DNA of 64,000 bases, from NCBI RefSeq assembly GCF_042685745.1, contig NZ_JBHUNT010000001.1:868001-932000 (forward strand), written 5' to 3'. How positions within the stretch are numbered: position 1 is the stretch's first letter; each line of letters opens with the position of its first letter. Under the pieces are notes generated by a model that saw nothing but the letters and a program-made list of their open reading frames with translations, did not search any database and was not told the origin of the DNA. Origin of the DNA: Prauserella_A oleivorans. Its GTDB lineage: Bacteria > Actinomycetota > Actinomycetes > Mycobacteriales > Pseudonocardiaceae. A program made the translations under genes and the position numbers. Below are positions 8,642 to 16,356 of the stretch, piece by piece.

Positions 8642-9855
8642 CACCGCTCACCTCCCGCGAAGCCGGCGAGGTAGGAGAGGTACTCCTCGCGTTGGGCGTC
8701 CAGCACCGGCGACGGCTCGGCGTAGACGTTGGCGAAGATCCGTTCCGGCGGCGGGTCGGGCATGTTGAAGCAGAAGTCGCGCAGCTCGGCGGCGAAAGCG
8801 TCGGCCTCGGCCTGCACCTCGTCGAAGAACGCCTGGTCGGCACCGCCCGTGCGCGCGAGGTGGGCGCGGACCCGCTCGATCGGGTCCTTGAGCTTCCATG
8901 CCTCCAGCTCGTCGGAGAGCCGGTAGCGCGTGGGGTCGTCGGTGGTGGTGTGAGCGTCCATGCGGTATGTGAACGCCTCGATCAGCACCGGTCCGTTGCC
9001 GTGCCTGCACTCGTCGAGCGCCCAGCGGCTCACGGCCAGGCAAGCGAGCACGTCGTTGCCGTCGACGCGGACACCCGGGAAGCCGTACCCGCGGGCTCGC
9101 TGGTACAGCGGCAGCCGCGACTGCCGTTCGGTCGGCTCGGAGATGGCCCACTGGTTGTTCTGGCAGAAGAACACGATCGGCGCGTCGTAGACGGCCGCCC
9201 ATACGAAGCCCTCGTGGACGTCGCCCTGGCTGGTGGCGCCGTCGCCGAAGTAGACGATGGTGGCCTCGTTGTCCTCGGCGGAGGCGTTGCCGACCTTGCC
9301 GTCGAACTTCTGGCCCATGGCGTAGCCGGTGGCGTTGAGCACCTGGTTGCCGATGACGATCGTGTACGGGTGGAAGCCGTGCTCGGCGGGGTCCCAGCCG
9401 CAGTGGTCGCTGCACCGGAAGATGCCGAGCAGCTCACGGAAGTCGACGCCGCGTGCGTAGGCGACGCCGTGTTCGCGGTAGCTGGGAAACGCCATGTCCT
9501 GCGGCTTCAGGGCGCGCCCCGAGCCGATCTGCGCCGCTTCCTGGCCGAGCAGCGGGACCCAGATGCCGAGCTGGCCCTGCCGCTGCATCGCGTTGGACTC
9601 CCGGTCGGCCCGCCGGACGAGCACCATGTCCCGGTAGAGCCCGCGGAGTGCCTCGGCGTCGACGTCGGCGACGTACGGGTCGAACTGGGCCGATGGGAGC
9701 CGTTCACCTTCGGGCGTCAGGAGCTGAGTGAGCTCAGCACCGCCTTCTGTCGTCGCTCGCAAACCCGCGATCACCTGCTCTGGGGACGGTTGTGCCGCTG
9801 TCGCGGCCGGTCCGGCGCCAGGCTCCGGGCGCGTCCACTGTTCTGGGGACGGCAT
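8641..9855 (-). CDS. bkdA: 2-oxoacid dehydrogenase E1 component, alpha subunit
   Basis: A 404-aa thiamine-diphosphate enzyme subunit. The TPP motif starts at GDGATSQGDVHEG and ends at FCQNNQWAIS. The phosphorylation-loop region TYRMDAHTTTDDPTRYR is of the BCKDH/PDH alpha type. It is first in the operon; AAGGAG lies 7 bp before the ATG at 9855. The alpha-beta-E2 order without an E3 gene is usual, since lipoamide dehydrogenase is encoded elsewhere. Its products supply branched acyl-CoA primers for fatty acids. About 360 bp of noncoding DNA separates it from the divergent M20 peptidase gene. Confidence 0.93.
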   Translation of the reverse strand: MPSPEQWTRPEPGAGPAATAAQPSPEQVIAGLRATTEGGAELTQLLTPEGERLPSAQFDPYVADVDAEALRGLYRDMVLVRRADRESNAMQRQGQLGIWVPLLGQEAAQIGSGRALKPQDMAFPSYREHGVAYARGVDFRELLGIFRCSDHCGWDPAEHGFHPYTIVIGNQVLNATGYAMGQKFDGKVGNASAEDNEATIVYFGDGATSQGDVHEGFVWAAVYDAPIVFFCQNNQWAISEPTERQSRLPLYQRARGYGFPGVRVDGNDVLACLAVSRWALDECRHGNGPVLIEAFTYRMDAHTTTDDPTRYRLSDELEAWKLKDPIERVRAHLARTGGADQAFFDEVQAEADAFAAELRDFCFNMPDPPPERIFANVYAEPSPVLDAQREEYLSYLAGFAGGER

Positions 9856-10219
9856 GCGCTATCTCCTTGGGGTCGTGCCGCGCAGCCGCTTGTGGCAGCC
9901 GCGGCGGCTCGCCGGCGGCCACCGTGACGCATCGGATCCGTGCGCTCGTTGCCCGTCGGCGGTGACGGTTCACGTTCGTCATCCTGGCACGAATGGGTGT
10001 GTTTTGCGGAGGGGAGAAGACCGATTTGTTGCCGCCAGGTGGTCGCTGAGCTGCGGAAACGTTAGGAAGCCCGACCGTGGGGCCGCCGAAAGTCGGTGCT
10101 CGGATCCGGGGCCTACCTGCCCCGCTGCCAAGGCCTGGTGCGGGGACCGGCGCGTGGTGTGCACGGCCGCTCGCTCACTGTGACTCGTGACACAGCTGTT
10201 TCGTGCCACGATCGAGGTC
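9856..10219. promoter_or_regulatory. Divergent promoter region, bkdA / M20 peptidase
   Basis: A 364-bp noncoding stretch. The bkdA ribosome-binding site is at 9862-9868. The only clear symmetric element is the CRP-like palindrome at 10179-10194, close to the peptidase start. No Lrp-type gene or obvious bkd operator is present, and no small ORF looks coding. Confidence 0.4.
10179..10194. promoter_or_regulatory. CRP-like operator before first M20 peptidase
   Basis: TGTGACTCGTGACACA fits the Crp/GlxR consensus TGTGA-N6-TCACA with one mismatch. It is 26 bp before the ATG at 10220. A matching site lies at 19771-19786 before the paralogous peptidase, which makes chance less likely. The regulator is inferred and none is encoded here. 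Confidence 0.5.
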
Positions 10220-11650
10220 ATGGACAACGCGGTGATGCGGCAGACGGTTCGAGACCGGTGGGCACGGGACGCGCTGGCGAGCCTGTCCGGATTCGTGGAG
10301 ATCCCGGCACTCTCGCCCGCATTCGACGCCGACTGGGCCGCGGCCGGCCGGCTGCACGCCGCCGTCGACCACGTGCGCCGGTATCTCGCCGACCGCCCGA
10401 TCGCCGGAGCGAGCACCGATGTCGTCGAGCTGCCGGGCCGCACGCCGGTGCTGCTGCTCGACGTACCCGCGCGGGACGCGACCACCGACGAGACCGTCGT
10501 CGTCTACGGCCACCTGGACAAGCAGCCCGCGGCCGGGGCGTGGTCGCCGGGGCTCGGGCCGTGGACGCCGGTGGTCAAGGACGAGCGGCTCTACGGCCGC
10601 GGCGCGGGCGACGACGGCTACGCCGGGTACGCCGCCGCGACCGCGCTGGAAGCCCTGCACGCCGCGGGCGGCAGGCACGCGCGCACGGTGGTGCTGCTGG
10701 AGACCGGTGAGGAGTCGGGAAGCCCGGACCTCGACGCCTACCTGAGTCACCTCGGCCCGCGGCTCGGCAAAGTCGGACTCGTCGTCTGCCTGGACACCTC
10801 CGGCGCCGACTACGAGCGGCTGTGGCTGGCGACGTCGCTGCGCGGCATCGCCTTCCTCGACGTGACCGTCCGGGTGCTCACCGCCGGGGTCCACTCCGGG
10901 CACGCCAGCGGCCTCGTGCCCAGTAGTTTCCGGATCCTGCGCGAACTGCTCGATCGCATCGAGGACCCGCGCAGCGGCCGGTTCAAACTGCCCGAGCTCA
11001 CCGTGGCGGTGCCTCCCGACCGGCTCGCCGAGGTGCGCGTGGCGGCCGCCGAGGGGTTCCTGACGCCGCAGTTGCCGCTGGTCGAGGGCATGCGGTACGC
11101 CACGGACGACATCGTGGAGCTGACCCTGGCCAACACCTGGCGCACGACGCTCTCCGTCACCGGCGCCGACGGGCTGCCGCCGCTGCTCGACGCGGGCAAC
11201 GTGCTGCGCCCCTACACGAGCCTGAAGCTGAGCTTCCGGCTGCCGCCCACCGTCGATGCCGGCGCGGCGCTGCGTGCCGTCGAGAAGACACTCACCACCG
11301 ACGTCCCCTTCGGCGCGCAGGTGGAGATCGCCCGCGCCGAGGCCGCCGACGGCTGGAACTCACCGCCGCGTGCGGCGTGGCTGGAGTCCACATTGGACGC
11401 CGTCAGCGCCGACGTGTTCGGCAAGCCGTGGCGGGCCCTCGGACTCGGTGGCACGATCCCGTTCCTCGGCATGTTCGGGCGCGCGTATCCCGACGCGCAG
11501 TTCGTCGTCACGGGGCCGCGGGGCCCGGGCAACAACGCCCATGTCCCCGACGAGTGGCTGCACCTGGAACAGACCGAGCGGGTCACCGAGGCCGTCGCCC
11601 GAATCCTGCACGCACACGCCACGGCCGGACGGGCCGGGGAAGGAGACTGA
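10220..11650 (+). CDS. M20-family metallo-dipeptidase, paralogue 1
   Basis: A 476-aa zinc dipeptidase of the CNDP/PepV-like M20 group. Metal ligands appear in VVYGHLDKQP (His98, with Asp100 the accessory acid), RGAGDDGYAGYA (bridging Asp near residue 131) and LLETGEESGSPD (the Glu pair near 163). A lid domain is inserted around residues 210-380. The ATG at 10220 is chosen because its paralogue at 19873 starts at the matching point; ATG 10187 would begin inside the CRP-like site. It overlaps the aminotransferase start (TGATG), so peptide hydrolysis and transamination are linked. Confidence 0.88.
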   Translation: MDNAVMRQTVRDRWARDALASLSGFVEIPALSPAFDADWAAAGRLHAAVDHVRRYLADRPIAGASTDVVELPGRTPVLLLDVPARDATTDETVVVYGHLDKQPAAGAWSPGLGPWTPVVKDERLYGRGAGDDGYAGYAAATALEALHAAGGRHARTVVLLETGEESGSPDLDAYLSHLGPRLGKVGLVVCLDTSGADYERLWLATSLRGIAFLDVTVRVLTAGVHSGHASGLVPSSFRILRELLDRIEDPRSGRFKLPELTVAVPPDRLAEVRVAAAEGFLTPQLPLVEGMRYATDDIVELTLANTWRTTLSVTGADGLPPLLDAGNVLRPYTSLKLSFRLPPTVDAGAALRAVEKTLTTDVPFGAQVEIARAEAADGWNSPPRAAWLESTLDAVSADVFGKPWRALGLGGTIPFLGMFGRAYPDAQFVVTGPRGPGNNAHVPDEWLHLEQTERVTEAVARILHAHATAGRAGEGD

Positions 11651-12900
11651 TGGAGACCAAGCTCTGGCACCCCTTCGCCAACATGGCGGAGGTCAAGGAG
11701 CACCCGTTCGTCGTGGACCGGGCCGAGGGCGTCTGGGTGTACGACCGCGACGGCAAGCGCTACCTCGACGGCACGGCCGGGCTCTGGTACTGCAACGTCG
11801 GACACGGGCGGAGCGAGATCGTCGAGGCGGTCGCCGGGCAGATGCGCAAGCTCGACACCTACTTCACCTTCCACGACTACAGCAACGAACCCGCCGAGCG
11901 GCTCGCCGCCCGGCTGTCCGCGCTGGCGCCGATGGACGACGCGAAGATCTTCTTCACCTCCGGAGGTGGCGAGTCCATCGACACGGCCGCCAAACTCGCC
12001 CGGCTGTACTGGGCGCGGCGCGGCGAGCCCGAGCGCGTGCACATCCTCAGCAGGCGCGGTTCCTATCACGGCACCAACGGATTCGGCACCGGCATCGCGG
12101 GCATCGAGGCCAACCGGGACGGCTTCGGCCCGGTGCTCGCCGACGCCACGCGCGTCGACCGCGACGACCCCGAGGACCTGCGCGCCGCGATCGAGCGCAT
12201 CGGTGCCGGGAAGGTCGCCGCGTTCTTCGCCGAGCCGGTGCAGGGCGCGGGCGGAGCGTGGGCGCCGCGACCCGGCTACCTGGAGGCCGTCGCCGACATC
12301 TGCGCCGAGACCGGTGTGCTGTTCGTGGCGGACTCGGTGATCGGCGGGTTCGGCAGGCTCGGCGACTGGTTCGGGGTCGAGCGGTGGGGCCTGCGCCCGG
12401 ACCTCATCACCTTCGCCAAGGGCGTCACGAGCGGGTACCTGCCGCTGGGCGGCGTCGCCGTGTCGGCGCGAGTGGCGGATGTGTTCTGGCAGGCGCCGGG
12501 CCATGCGTTCCCGCACGGTCCGACGTACTCCGGTCACCCGAGCGTCGCCGCGGCCGCGCTGGCCAACCTCGACATCCTGGAACGCGAGGAGCTGCCGGCG
12601 CGCTCGCGCCAGATGGAGAAGCTGCTGCACGAGGCTCTGCTCGCGGTGGGCGAGCACGCGGCCGTCACCGAGGTGCGCGGCGGCACCGGGCTGCTCGGCG
12701 CTGTCCGGCTCGCCCCGGAGGCGCTGCCGGACAAGAGCGTCATCCACCGCGTCGCGCGCTCCGTGCGCGAGCATGGGCTCATCGTGCGCGTGCTCGGCGG
12801 CGACTCGCTGGTCGTCTCGCCGCCGCTGACGATCACCGACGAGGAGCTCGACTTCCTCCGCGCGAGTATGACGGCGGGCATCGAGGCCGCCCTGTCCTGA
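11650..12900 (+). CDS. Class III (omega-amino acid) aminotransferase
   Basis: A 416-aa PLP-dependent fold-type I enzyme. It has the N-terminal LDGTAGLWYCNVGHGRSEI segment typical of beta-alanine/omega-amino acid:pyruvate aminotransferases, FFTSGGGESIDTAAKLARLY for the phosphate clamp, and the Schiff-base Lys257 in TFAKGVTSGYLPLGG. The usual acidic pair near the PLP pyridine reads VADSVIGGFGRLG, so Glu of the common DE(V/A) motif is Ser here while the Asp is kept. It is coupled to the M20 peptidase by a 1-nt TGATG overlap, suggesting joint catabolism of omega-amino-acid-containing peptides, an inference. A strong terminator follows. Confidence 0.87.
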   Translation: METKLWHPFANMAEVKEHPFVVDRAEGVWVYDRDGKRYLDGTAGLWYCNVGHGRSEIVEAVAGQMRKLDTYFTFHDYSNEPAERLAARLSALAPMDDAKIFFTSGGGESIDTAAKLARLYWARRGEPERVHILSRRGSYHGTNGFGTGIAGIEANRDGFGPVLADATRVDRDDPEDLRAAIERIGAGKVAAFFAEPVQGAGGAWAPRPGYLEAVADICAETGVLFVADSVIGGFGRLGDWFGVERWGLRPDLITFAKGVTSGYLPLGGVAVSARVADVFWQAPGHAFPHGPTYSGHPSVAAAALANLDILEREELPARSRQMEKLLHEALLAVGEHAAVTEVRGGTGLLGAVRLAPEALPDKSVIHRVARSVREHGLIVRVLGGDSLVVSPPLTITDEELDFLRASMTAGIEAALS

Positions 12901-12906
12901 CGCGAC

Positions 12907-12947
12907 CCGGGAAGGGACGCCGACCCGAGCGTGGTGTCCCTTCCCGG
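12907..12947. terminator. Bidirectional terminator, aminotransferase / livJ
   Basis: CCGGGAAGGGAC and GTCCCTTCCCGG form a perfect 12-bp stem with a 17-nt loop in the 53-bp gap between the convergent genes. Confidence 0.75.
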
Positions 12948-12953
12948 AAGCCG

Positions 12954-14234
12954 TCAGGAGTCGGCCTTCTGGAACTGGAACTTCCTGGCCGCGTCGGAGG
13001 TGACGCCGTACTTCAGCGTCGACAGGCCGAACGGCTTGCTCGGGTCCACGCTGAACAGCGTCGTCGACCGCGGCGGGTTGCGCGTGGCCGCCGGGCCGTA
13101 GGTGTAGTCGCCGCCGACGCCGTCGAAGGAGAGCGTGCCGATCTCCTGGCTCGCCTTCAGGACGCCGTCGCGCGAGAGGTCACCGTTCTCGACCGCCTTC
13201 TCCAGCACGGCCGTCATCGCCCGCGCCTGGTTGTAGCCGAACACGAAGTAGTAGTCCGGCTGCTGTTGCGGCGCGAACCGCTGCACCCGCGCCAGCATGT
13301 CCCGCATGCCGGGCACCGACCGGTCTCCCCACTCCGTGCCCTCGGCGGCGACCGTGACGTAGCGCTGCATGTACGGGGCCACGGCCGACTTGGTCAACGC
13401 GCCCACGAAGCTCGGCGACTGCGCGTACCACCGCGGCGTGAACTGGGCCTGCGCCGCGGTGCCCCAGATCTTGCCCGCGTCCGTGGGCGTGGCCGTCAGG
13501 AACACCATGTCGCAGCGGGCACCCGCCAGCGCCCCGATCTGCCCGGCGTAGTTCTCGGTGCCCACCTTGAATTTCTGGCTGTTGACGACCTGGAAGCCCA
13601 TCTCCCGCGCGGCGAACTCGACACCTTCCTGGCCCGCCTCGCCGTACACGTCGTCCTGCACCATCGTGCAGATCCGCGAGTTGCGGTTGCCGCCGCCCTC
13701 GGTGAGGTAGTGGTGCATCGAGTTGATCGCCTGGATCTGGTAGGGCGCCCCGACCGGCAGGAGGTTCTCCTCCCGCACCCAGATCGCGTCGAGCGAGGCC
13801 GGGGCGGCGATCATCCGGTCCGACTTCAGCAGCGGCAGGATCGCCAGCGTCGGCGCGGTGCCGAGCACCTGGGTGAGGGCGACGACGTCACCCTTGATCT
13901 TGTTGTACTGCTGGACGGTGAGGTCGGGCTGATACTGCGTGTCCTCCTGGACGAGTTCCACTTTGTACCTGCCCGCGATGCCGCCCCGGGAATTGATGTG
14001 GTCGAACCACACCTGGTTGCCCTCGGTCAGCGGCTGGCCGATCACGGCGATCGGACCGGACAGCGGACTCAGCACACCGAGCCGGATCGTCGACCCGTCG
14101 AACCCGGCCGTGGTGGCGGGCCGGCCCGCCTGCCCGCCGCCCGACTGCTCCTCGTCCCCGGCTCCACCGCACGCGACCACCAGCAGTGCCGTGGCCGCGA
14201 GCACCATCGCCGCTTTCCCTCGTTTCCACTGCAT
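12954..14234 (-). CDS. Liv-type ABC importer substrate-binding lipoprotein
   Basis: A 426-aa periplasmic-binding type I protein. A lipoprotein signal peptide covers residues 1-22 (VLAATALLVVACGG, lipobox VVAC). The mature part has the Peripla_BP_6 opening IRLGVLSPLSGPIAVIGQPL followed by GNQVWFDHINSRGGIAGRYK. It is the last gene of a seven-gene operon running from livF (19740) to here, with a 15-bp gap after livM. Although the family is named for branched-chain amino acids, partners with a CoA ligase often take other carboxylates, so the ligand is open. Confidence 0.9.
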   Translation of the reverse strand: MQWKRGKAAMVLAATALLVVACGGAGDEEQSGGGQAGRPATTAGFDGSTIRLGVLSPLSGPIAVIGQPLTEGNQVWFDHINSRGGIAGRYKVELVQEDTQYQPDLTVQQYNKIKGDVVALTQVLGTAPTLAILPLLKSDRMIAAPASLDAIWVREENLLPVGAPYQIQAINSMHHYLTEGGGNRNSRICTMVQDDVYGEAGQEGVEFAAREMGFQVVNSQKFKVGTENYAGQIGALAGARCDMVFLTATPTDAGKIWGTAAQAQFTPRWYAQSPSFVGALTKSAVAPYMQRYVTVAAEGTEWGDRSVPGMRDMLARVQRFAPQQQPDYYFVFGYNQARAMTAVLEKAVENGDLSRDGVLKASQEIGTLSFDGVGGDYTYGPAATRNPPRSTTLFSVDPSKPFGLSTLKYGVTSDAARKFQFQKADS

Positions 14235-14249
14235 GACGCCTCCAAGGGG

Positions 14250-15344
14250 TCAGTAGGAGAACGGCCAGGCCTTGAAGTAGGCCTTGATCCGCAACCAGAT
14301 GCCGGCCAGCCCCCGTGGCTCGAACACCAGGAACAACACGATGAGCAGGCCGAAGAGGGCCTGATTGAGCGTGAACACGCTGATGAAACCCTCGCCGCCC
14401 ACGCTGGCCTGCACGCCGGGAATGGCGTCGCTGTACCGGTCGATCAACGCGGGCAGCGCACCGACGAAGATGGCGCCGAGCACGGCGCCGAAGATCGTGC
14501 CGAGCCCGCCGACGATCACGATCGCGATGTACTGAATGGACAGCAGCAGGTTCCACTCGTCGGGGCTCACGAACTGCTGGTAGGAGCCGAAGAGCGCACC
14601 GGCCGTCGCGGCGATGGCGCTGGAGAGCATGAACGCGCCGATCTTGTACCGGCCCGCTCGCACGCCGATCACCTCGGCGGCCTGGTCGCGGTCGCGCACC
14701 GCCTGCAGCGCCCGGCCCGGCCGCGTGCGCACGAGGTTCTTCGCCAGCAGCGCCACCAGTGCGACGAGTGCCCACACGAGCCAGAACCAGCCCTGGTTGC
14801 GCGAGTAGCTCTCGCCGAACAGGTTCAGCGCGCCGAAGTCCACCGGCCCGATGGCCGCGCCCGCCGTGACCGGGGTGCCGGAGTTGCCGCCGGTGAGGCC
14901 GGTGAGGTTGCGCCACAGGTGCTCGCCGATGAACACGAGCCCGAGGGTGACGATCGCGAGGTAGTGCCCGCGCAGCCGCAGCGCGAACGGCCCGATCAGC
15001 CCGCCGAGCACCGCGCCGATGGCAGCCGCCGCGAGCAGCCACACTACCAGCGGCAGGCCGATCTCGCCGCCGATCCGTGCGGCGACGTAGGCACCCGCGC
15101 CGATGAAGAACGCGTGCCCGAGGGAAATCTGTCCACAGTAGCCGGTGAGCAGGTTGAGCCCGATCGCACCGATTGCGGTGATCCCGACGTAGATCAGCAC
15201 CGAGAGCCAGAAGTCGTCCTGCACCACCGTGGGCAGCACGAGGAACCCGACGACGAGGATGCCCAGGCCGACGCGCGAGGCCGGGCTGCCGAACAGCCGG
15301 AGCTCGTCGGCGTAGCCGCGGGTGACGTTGCGGTATGCGCCCAT
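14250..15344 (-). CDS. livM: Liv-type ABC permease (LivM-like)
   Basis: A 364-aa inner-membrane permease with about nine hydrophobic helices. The family signature GLNLLTGYCGQISLGHAFFI is near residue 65, and the EAA-like coupling loop GRALQAVRDRDQAAEVIGVR is near residue 215. The ATG at 15344 overlaps the livH stop by one base (TGATG). An open frame continues upstream but is antisense noise. It works with LivH to form the membrane pore. Confidence 0.92.
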   Translation of the reverse strand: MGAYRNVTRGYADELRLFGSPASRVGLGILVVGFLVLPTVVQDDFWLSVLIYVGITAIGAIGLNLLTGYCGQISLGHAFFIGAGAYVAARIGGEIGLPLVVWLLAAAAIGAVLGGLIGPFALRLRGHYLAIVTLGLVFIGEHLWRNLTGLTGGNSGTPVTAGAAIGPVDFGALNLFGESYSRNQGWFWLVWALVALVALLAKNLVRTRPGRALQAVRDRDQAAEVIGVRAGRYKIGAFMLSSAIAATAGALFGSYQQFVSPDEWNLLLSIQYIAIVIVGGLGTIFGAVLGAIFVGALPALIDRYSDAIPGVQASVGGEGFISVFTLNQALFGLLIVLFLVFEPRGLAGIWLRIKAYFKAWPFSY

Positions 15345-16240
15345 CAGACCCGCCTCACTTCCTTGGTGCCCAGCAACCCGTAGGGACGGATCAGGAGGAT
15401 GACGATCATGAGCACGTACGGCACGATCACCGACACGTTGTCGCCCGCCCACGGGAACAGCTGATCCTGGTAGCCGCGCGTCAACGCCTCGGCGAGGCCG
15501 ATGAGCAGCCCGCCGAGCACCGCACCGGCGGGCGAGTCCATGCCGCCGAGGATCATCGCCGGGAACGCCGCGAGCGCGATGCCGCCGATCGACGGGGTCA
15601 GCCCGCCGGGCCCGGCCGCCATGAGGATGCCGGCCAGCGCCGCGAGCGCCGCCGCGATCGCCCACGACGTCGCGTACACGCGCCGGGCGCTGATTCCCTG
15701 CGCCAGGGCGGCTTCCGGGTCGAACGCGGTGACCCGCATCGCCAGGCCCAGCGAGGAGTACCGGAAGAACACGAAGAACGCGGCGACGACCGCCGCGGTG
15801 AGCCCGATCGTCCACAGGTCCCGGACACCGAAGACGATCCCGCCCGCCTCCACGGTGCGGATGTTCCACGGGTTGCTGACCTGCTTGTGGTCGAAGCCCC
15901 AGATCGCCGTGACGGCGGGCTCCAGGATGAACAGCAGCCCGATGGTGATCATGATGACCGCGAACGGCGGCTGCCCCACCATGCGCCGCAACACGATCCG
16001 CTCGAACATCGCGCCCACCAGCGCCGCCGACGCGCAGCACAGCACCACCGCGACCGCGAACGCGACGGCGAGATTGTTGGAGAACGTGTAGCCGAGGTAG
16101 GCACCGAGCATCAGCAGGCCACCCTGCGCGAAGTTGATGACGCCCGTGGACTTGAAGATCACCACGAACCCCAGCGCCACCAGCGCGTAGGTGGAGCCGA
16201 GCGCCAGCCCGGCGAAGCAGTTCTGCAGGAACTCGGTCAT
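15344..16240 (-). CDS. livH: Liv-type ABC permease (LivH-like)
   Basis: A 298-aa permease with about eight transmembrane helices and the LivH opening LQNCFAGLALGSTYALVALG, then INFAQGGLLMLGAYLGYT. Its ATG (16240-16238) overlaps the stop of the 39-residue repeat peptide as ATGA, so its translation depends on reading through that peptide. The order livF, livG, acyl-CoA ligase, repeat peptide, livH, livM, binding protein is compact and without gaps. Confidence 0.92.
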   Translation of the reverse strand: MTEFLQNCFAGLALGSTYALVALGFVVIFKSTGVINFAQGGLLMLGAYLGYTFSNNLAVAFAVAVVLCCASAALVGAMFERIVLRRMVGQPPFAVIMITIGLLFILEPAVTAIWGFDHKQVSNPWNIRTVEAGGIVFGVRDLWTIGLTAAVVAAFFVFFRYSSLGLAMRVTAFDPEAALAQGISARRVYATSWAIAAALAALAGILMAAGPGGLTPSIGGIALAAFPAMILGGMDSPAGAVLGGLLIGLAEALTRGYQDQLFPWAGDNVSVIVPYVLMIVILLIRPYGLLGTKEVRRV

Positions 16241-16356
16241 GTCGCCGCCTCGGCGGGAGGGAGTGCCTCGGCGGGGTTGGTCGCCGCCTCGGCGGGAGGG
16301 AGTGCCTCGGTGGGGTTGGTCGCCGCCTCGGCGGGAGGGAGTGCCTCGGCGGTCAT
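16237..16356 (-). CDS. 39-residue tandem-repeat peptide, coupled both sides
   Basis: A 39-codon frame from ATG 16356 to TGA 16237, made of three copies of the 13-residue unit EALPPAEAATNPT/A, the last cut to 10 residues. The ATG overlaps the acyl-CoA ligase stop as ATGA, and its stop overlaps the livH start as ATGA. The frame therefore fills the whole ligase-livH junction with translated sequence. It may be a real Pro/Ala-rich peptide, or a repeat expansion kept in frame because coupling must be preserved. No known family is recognised. Confidence 0.5.
   Translation of the reverse strand: MTAEALPPAEAATNPTEALPPAEAATNPAEALPPAEAAT
16241..16352. repeat. 39-bp in-frame tandem repeat, 2.9 copies
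   Basis: Units at 16241-16279, 16280-16318 and 16319-16352 (partial). Units 1 and 2 differ by a single C/T change and unit 3 matches over its 34 bp. Near-identity shows recent slippage or duplication. Being 39 bp (13 codons), copy changes keep the coupled frame. Confidence 0.95.

Noticed and set aside
11256..15383. Very long open frame (over 1300 codons) on the plus strand
   Set aside because: It is antisense or out of frame to well-supported genes (M20 peptidase, aminotransferase, livJ, livM) and its translation is Arg/Pro/His-rich without domains, a GC-skew artefact.
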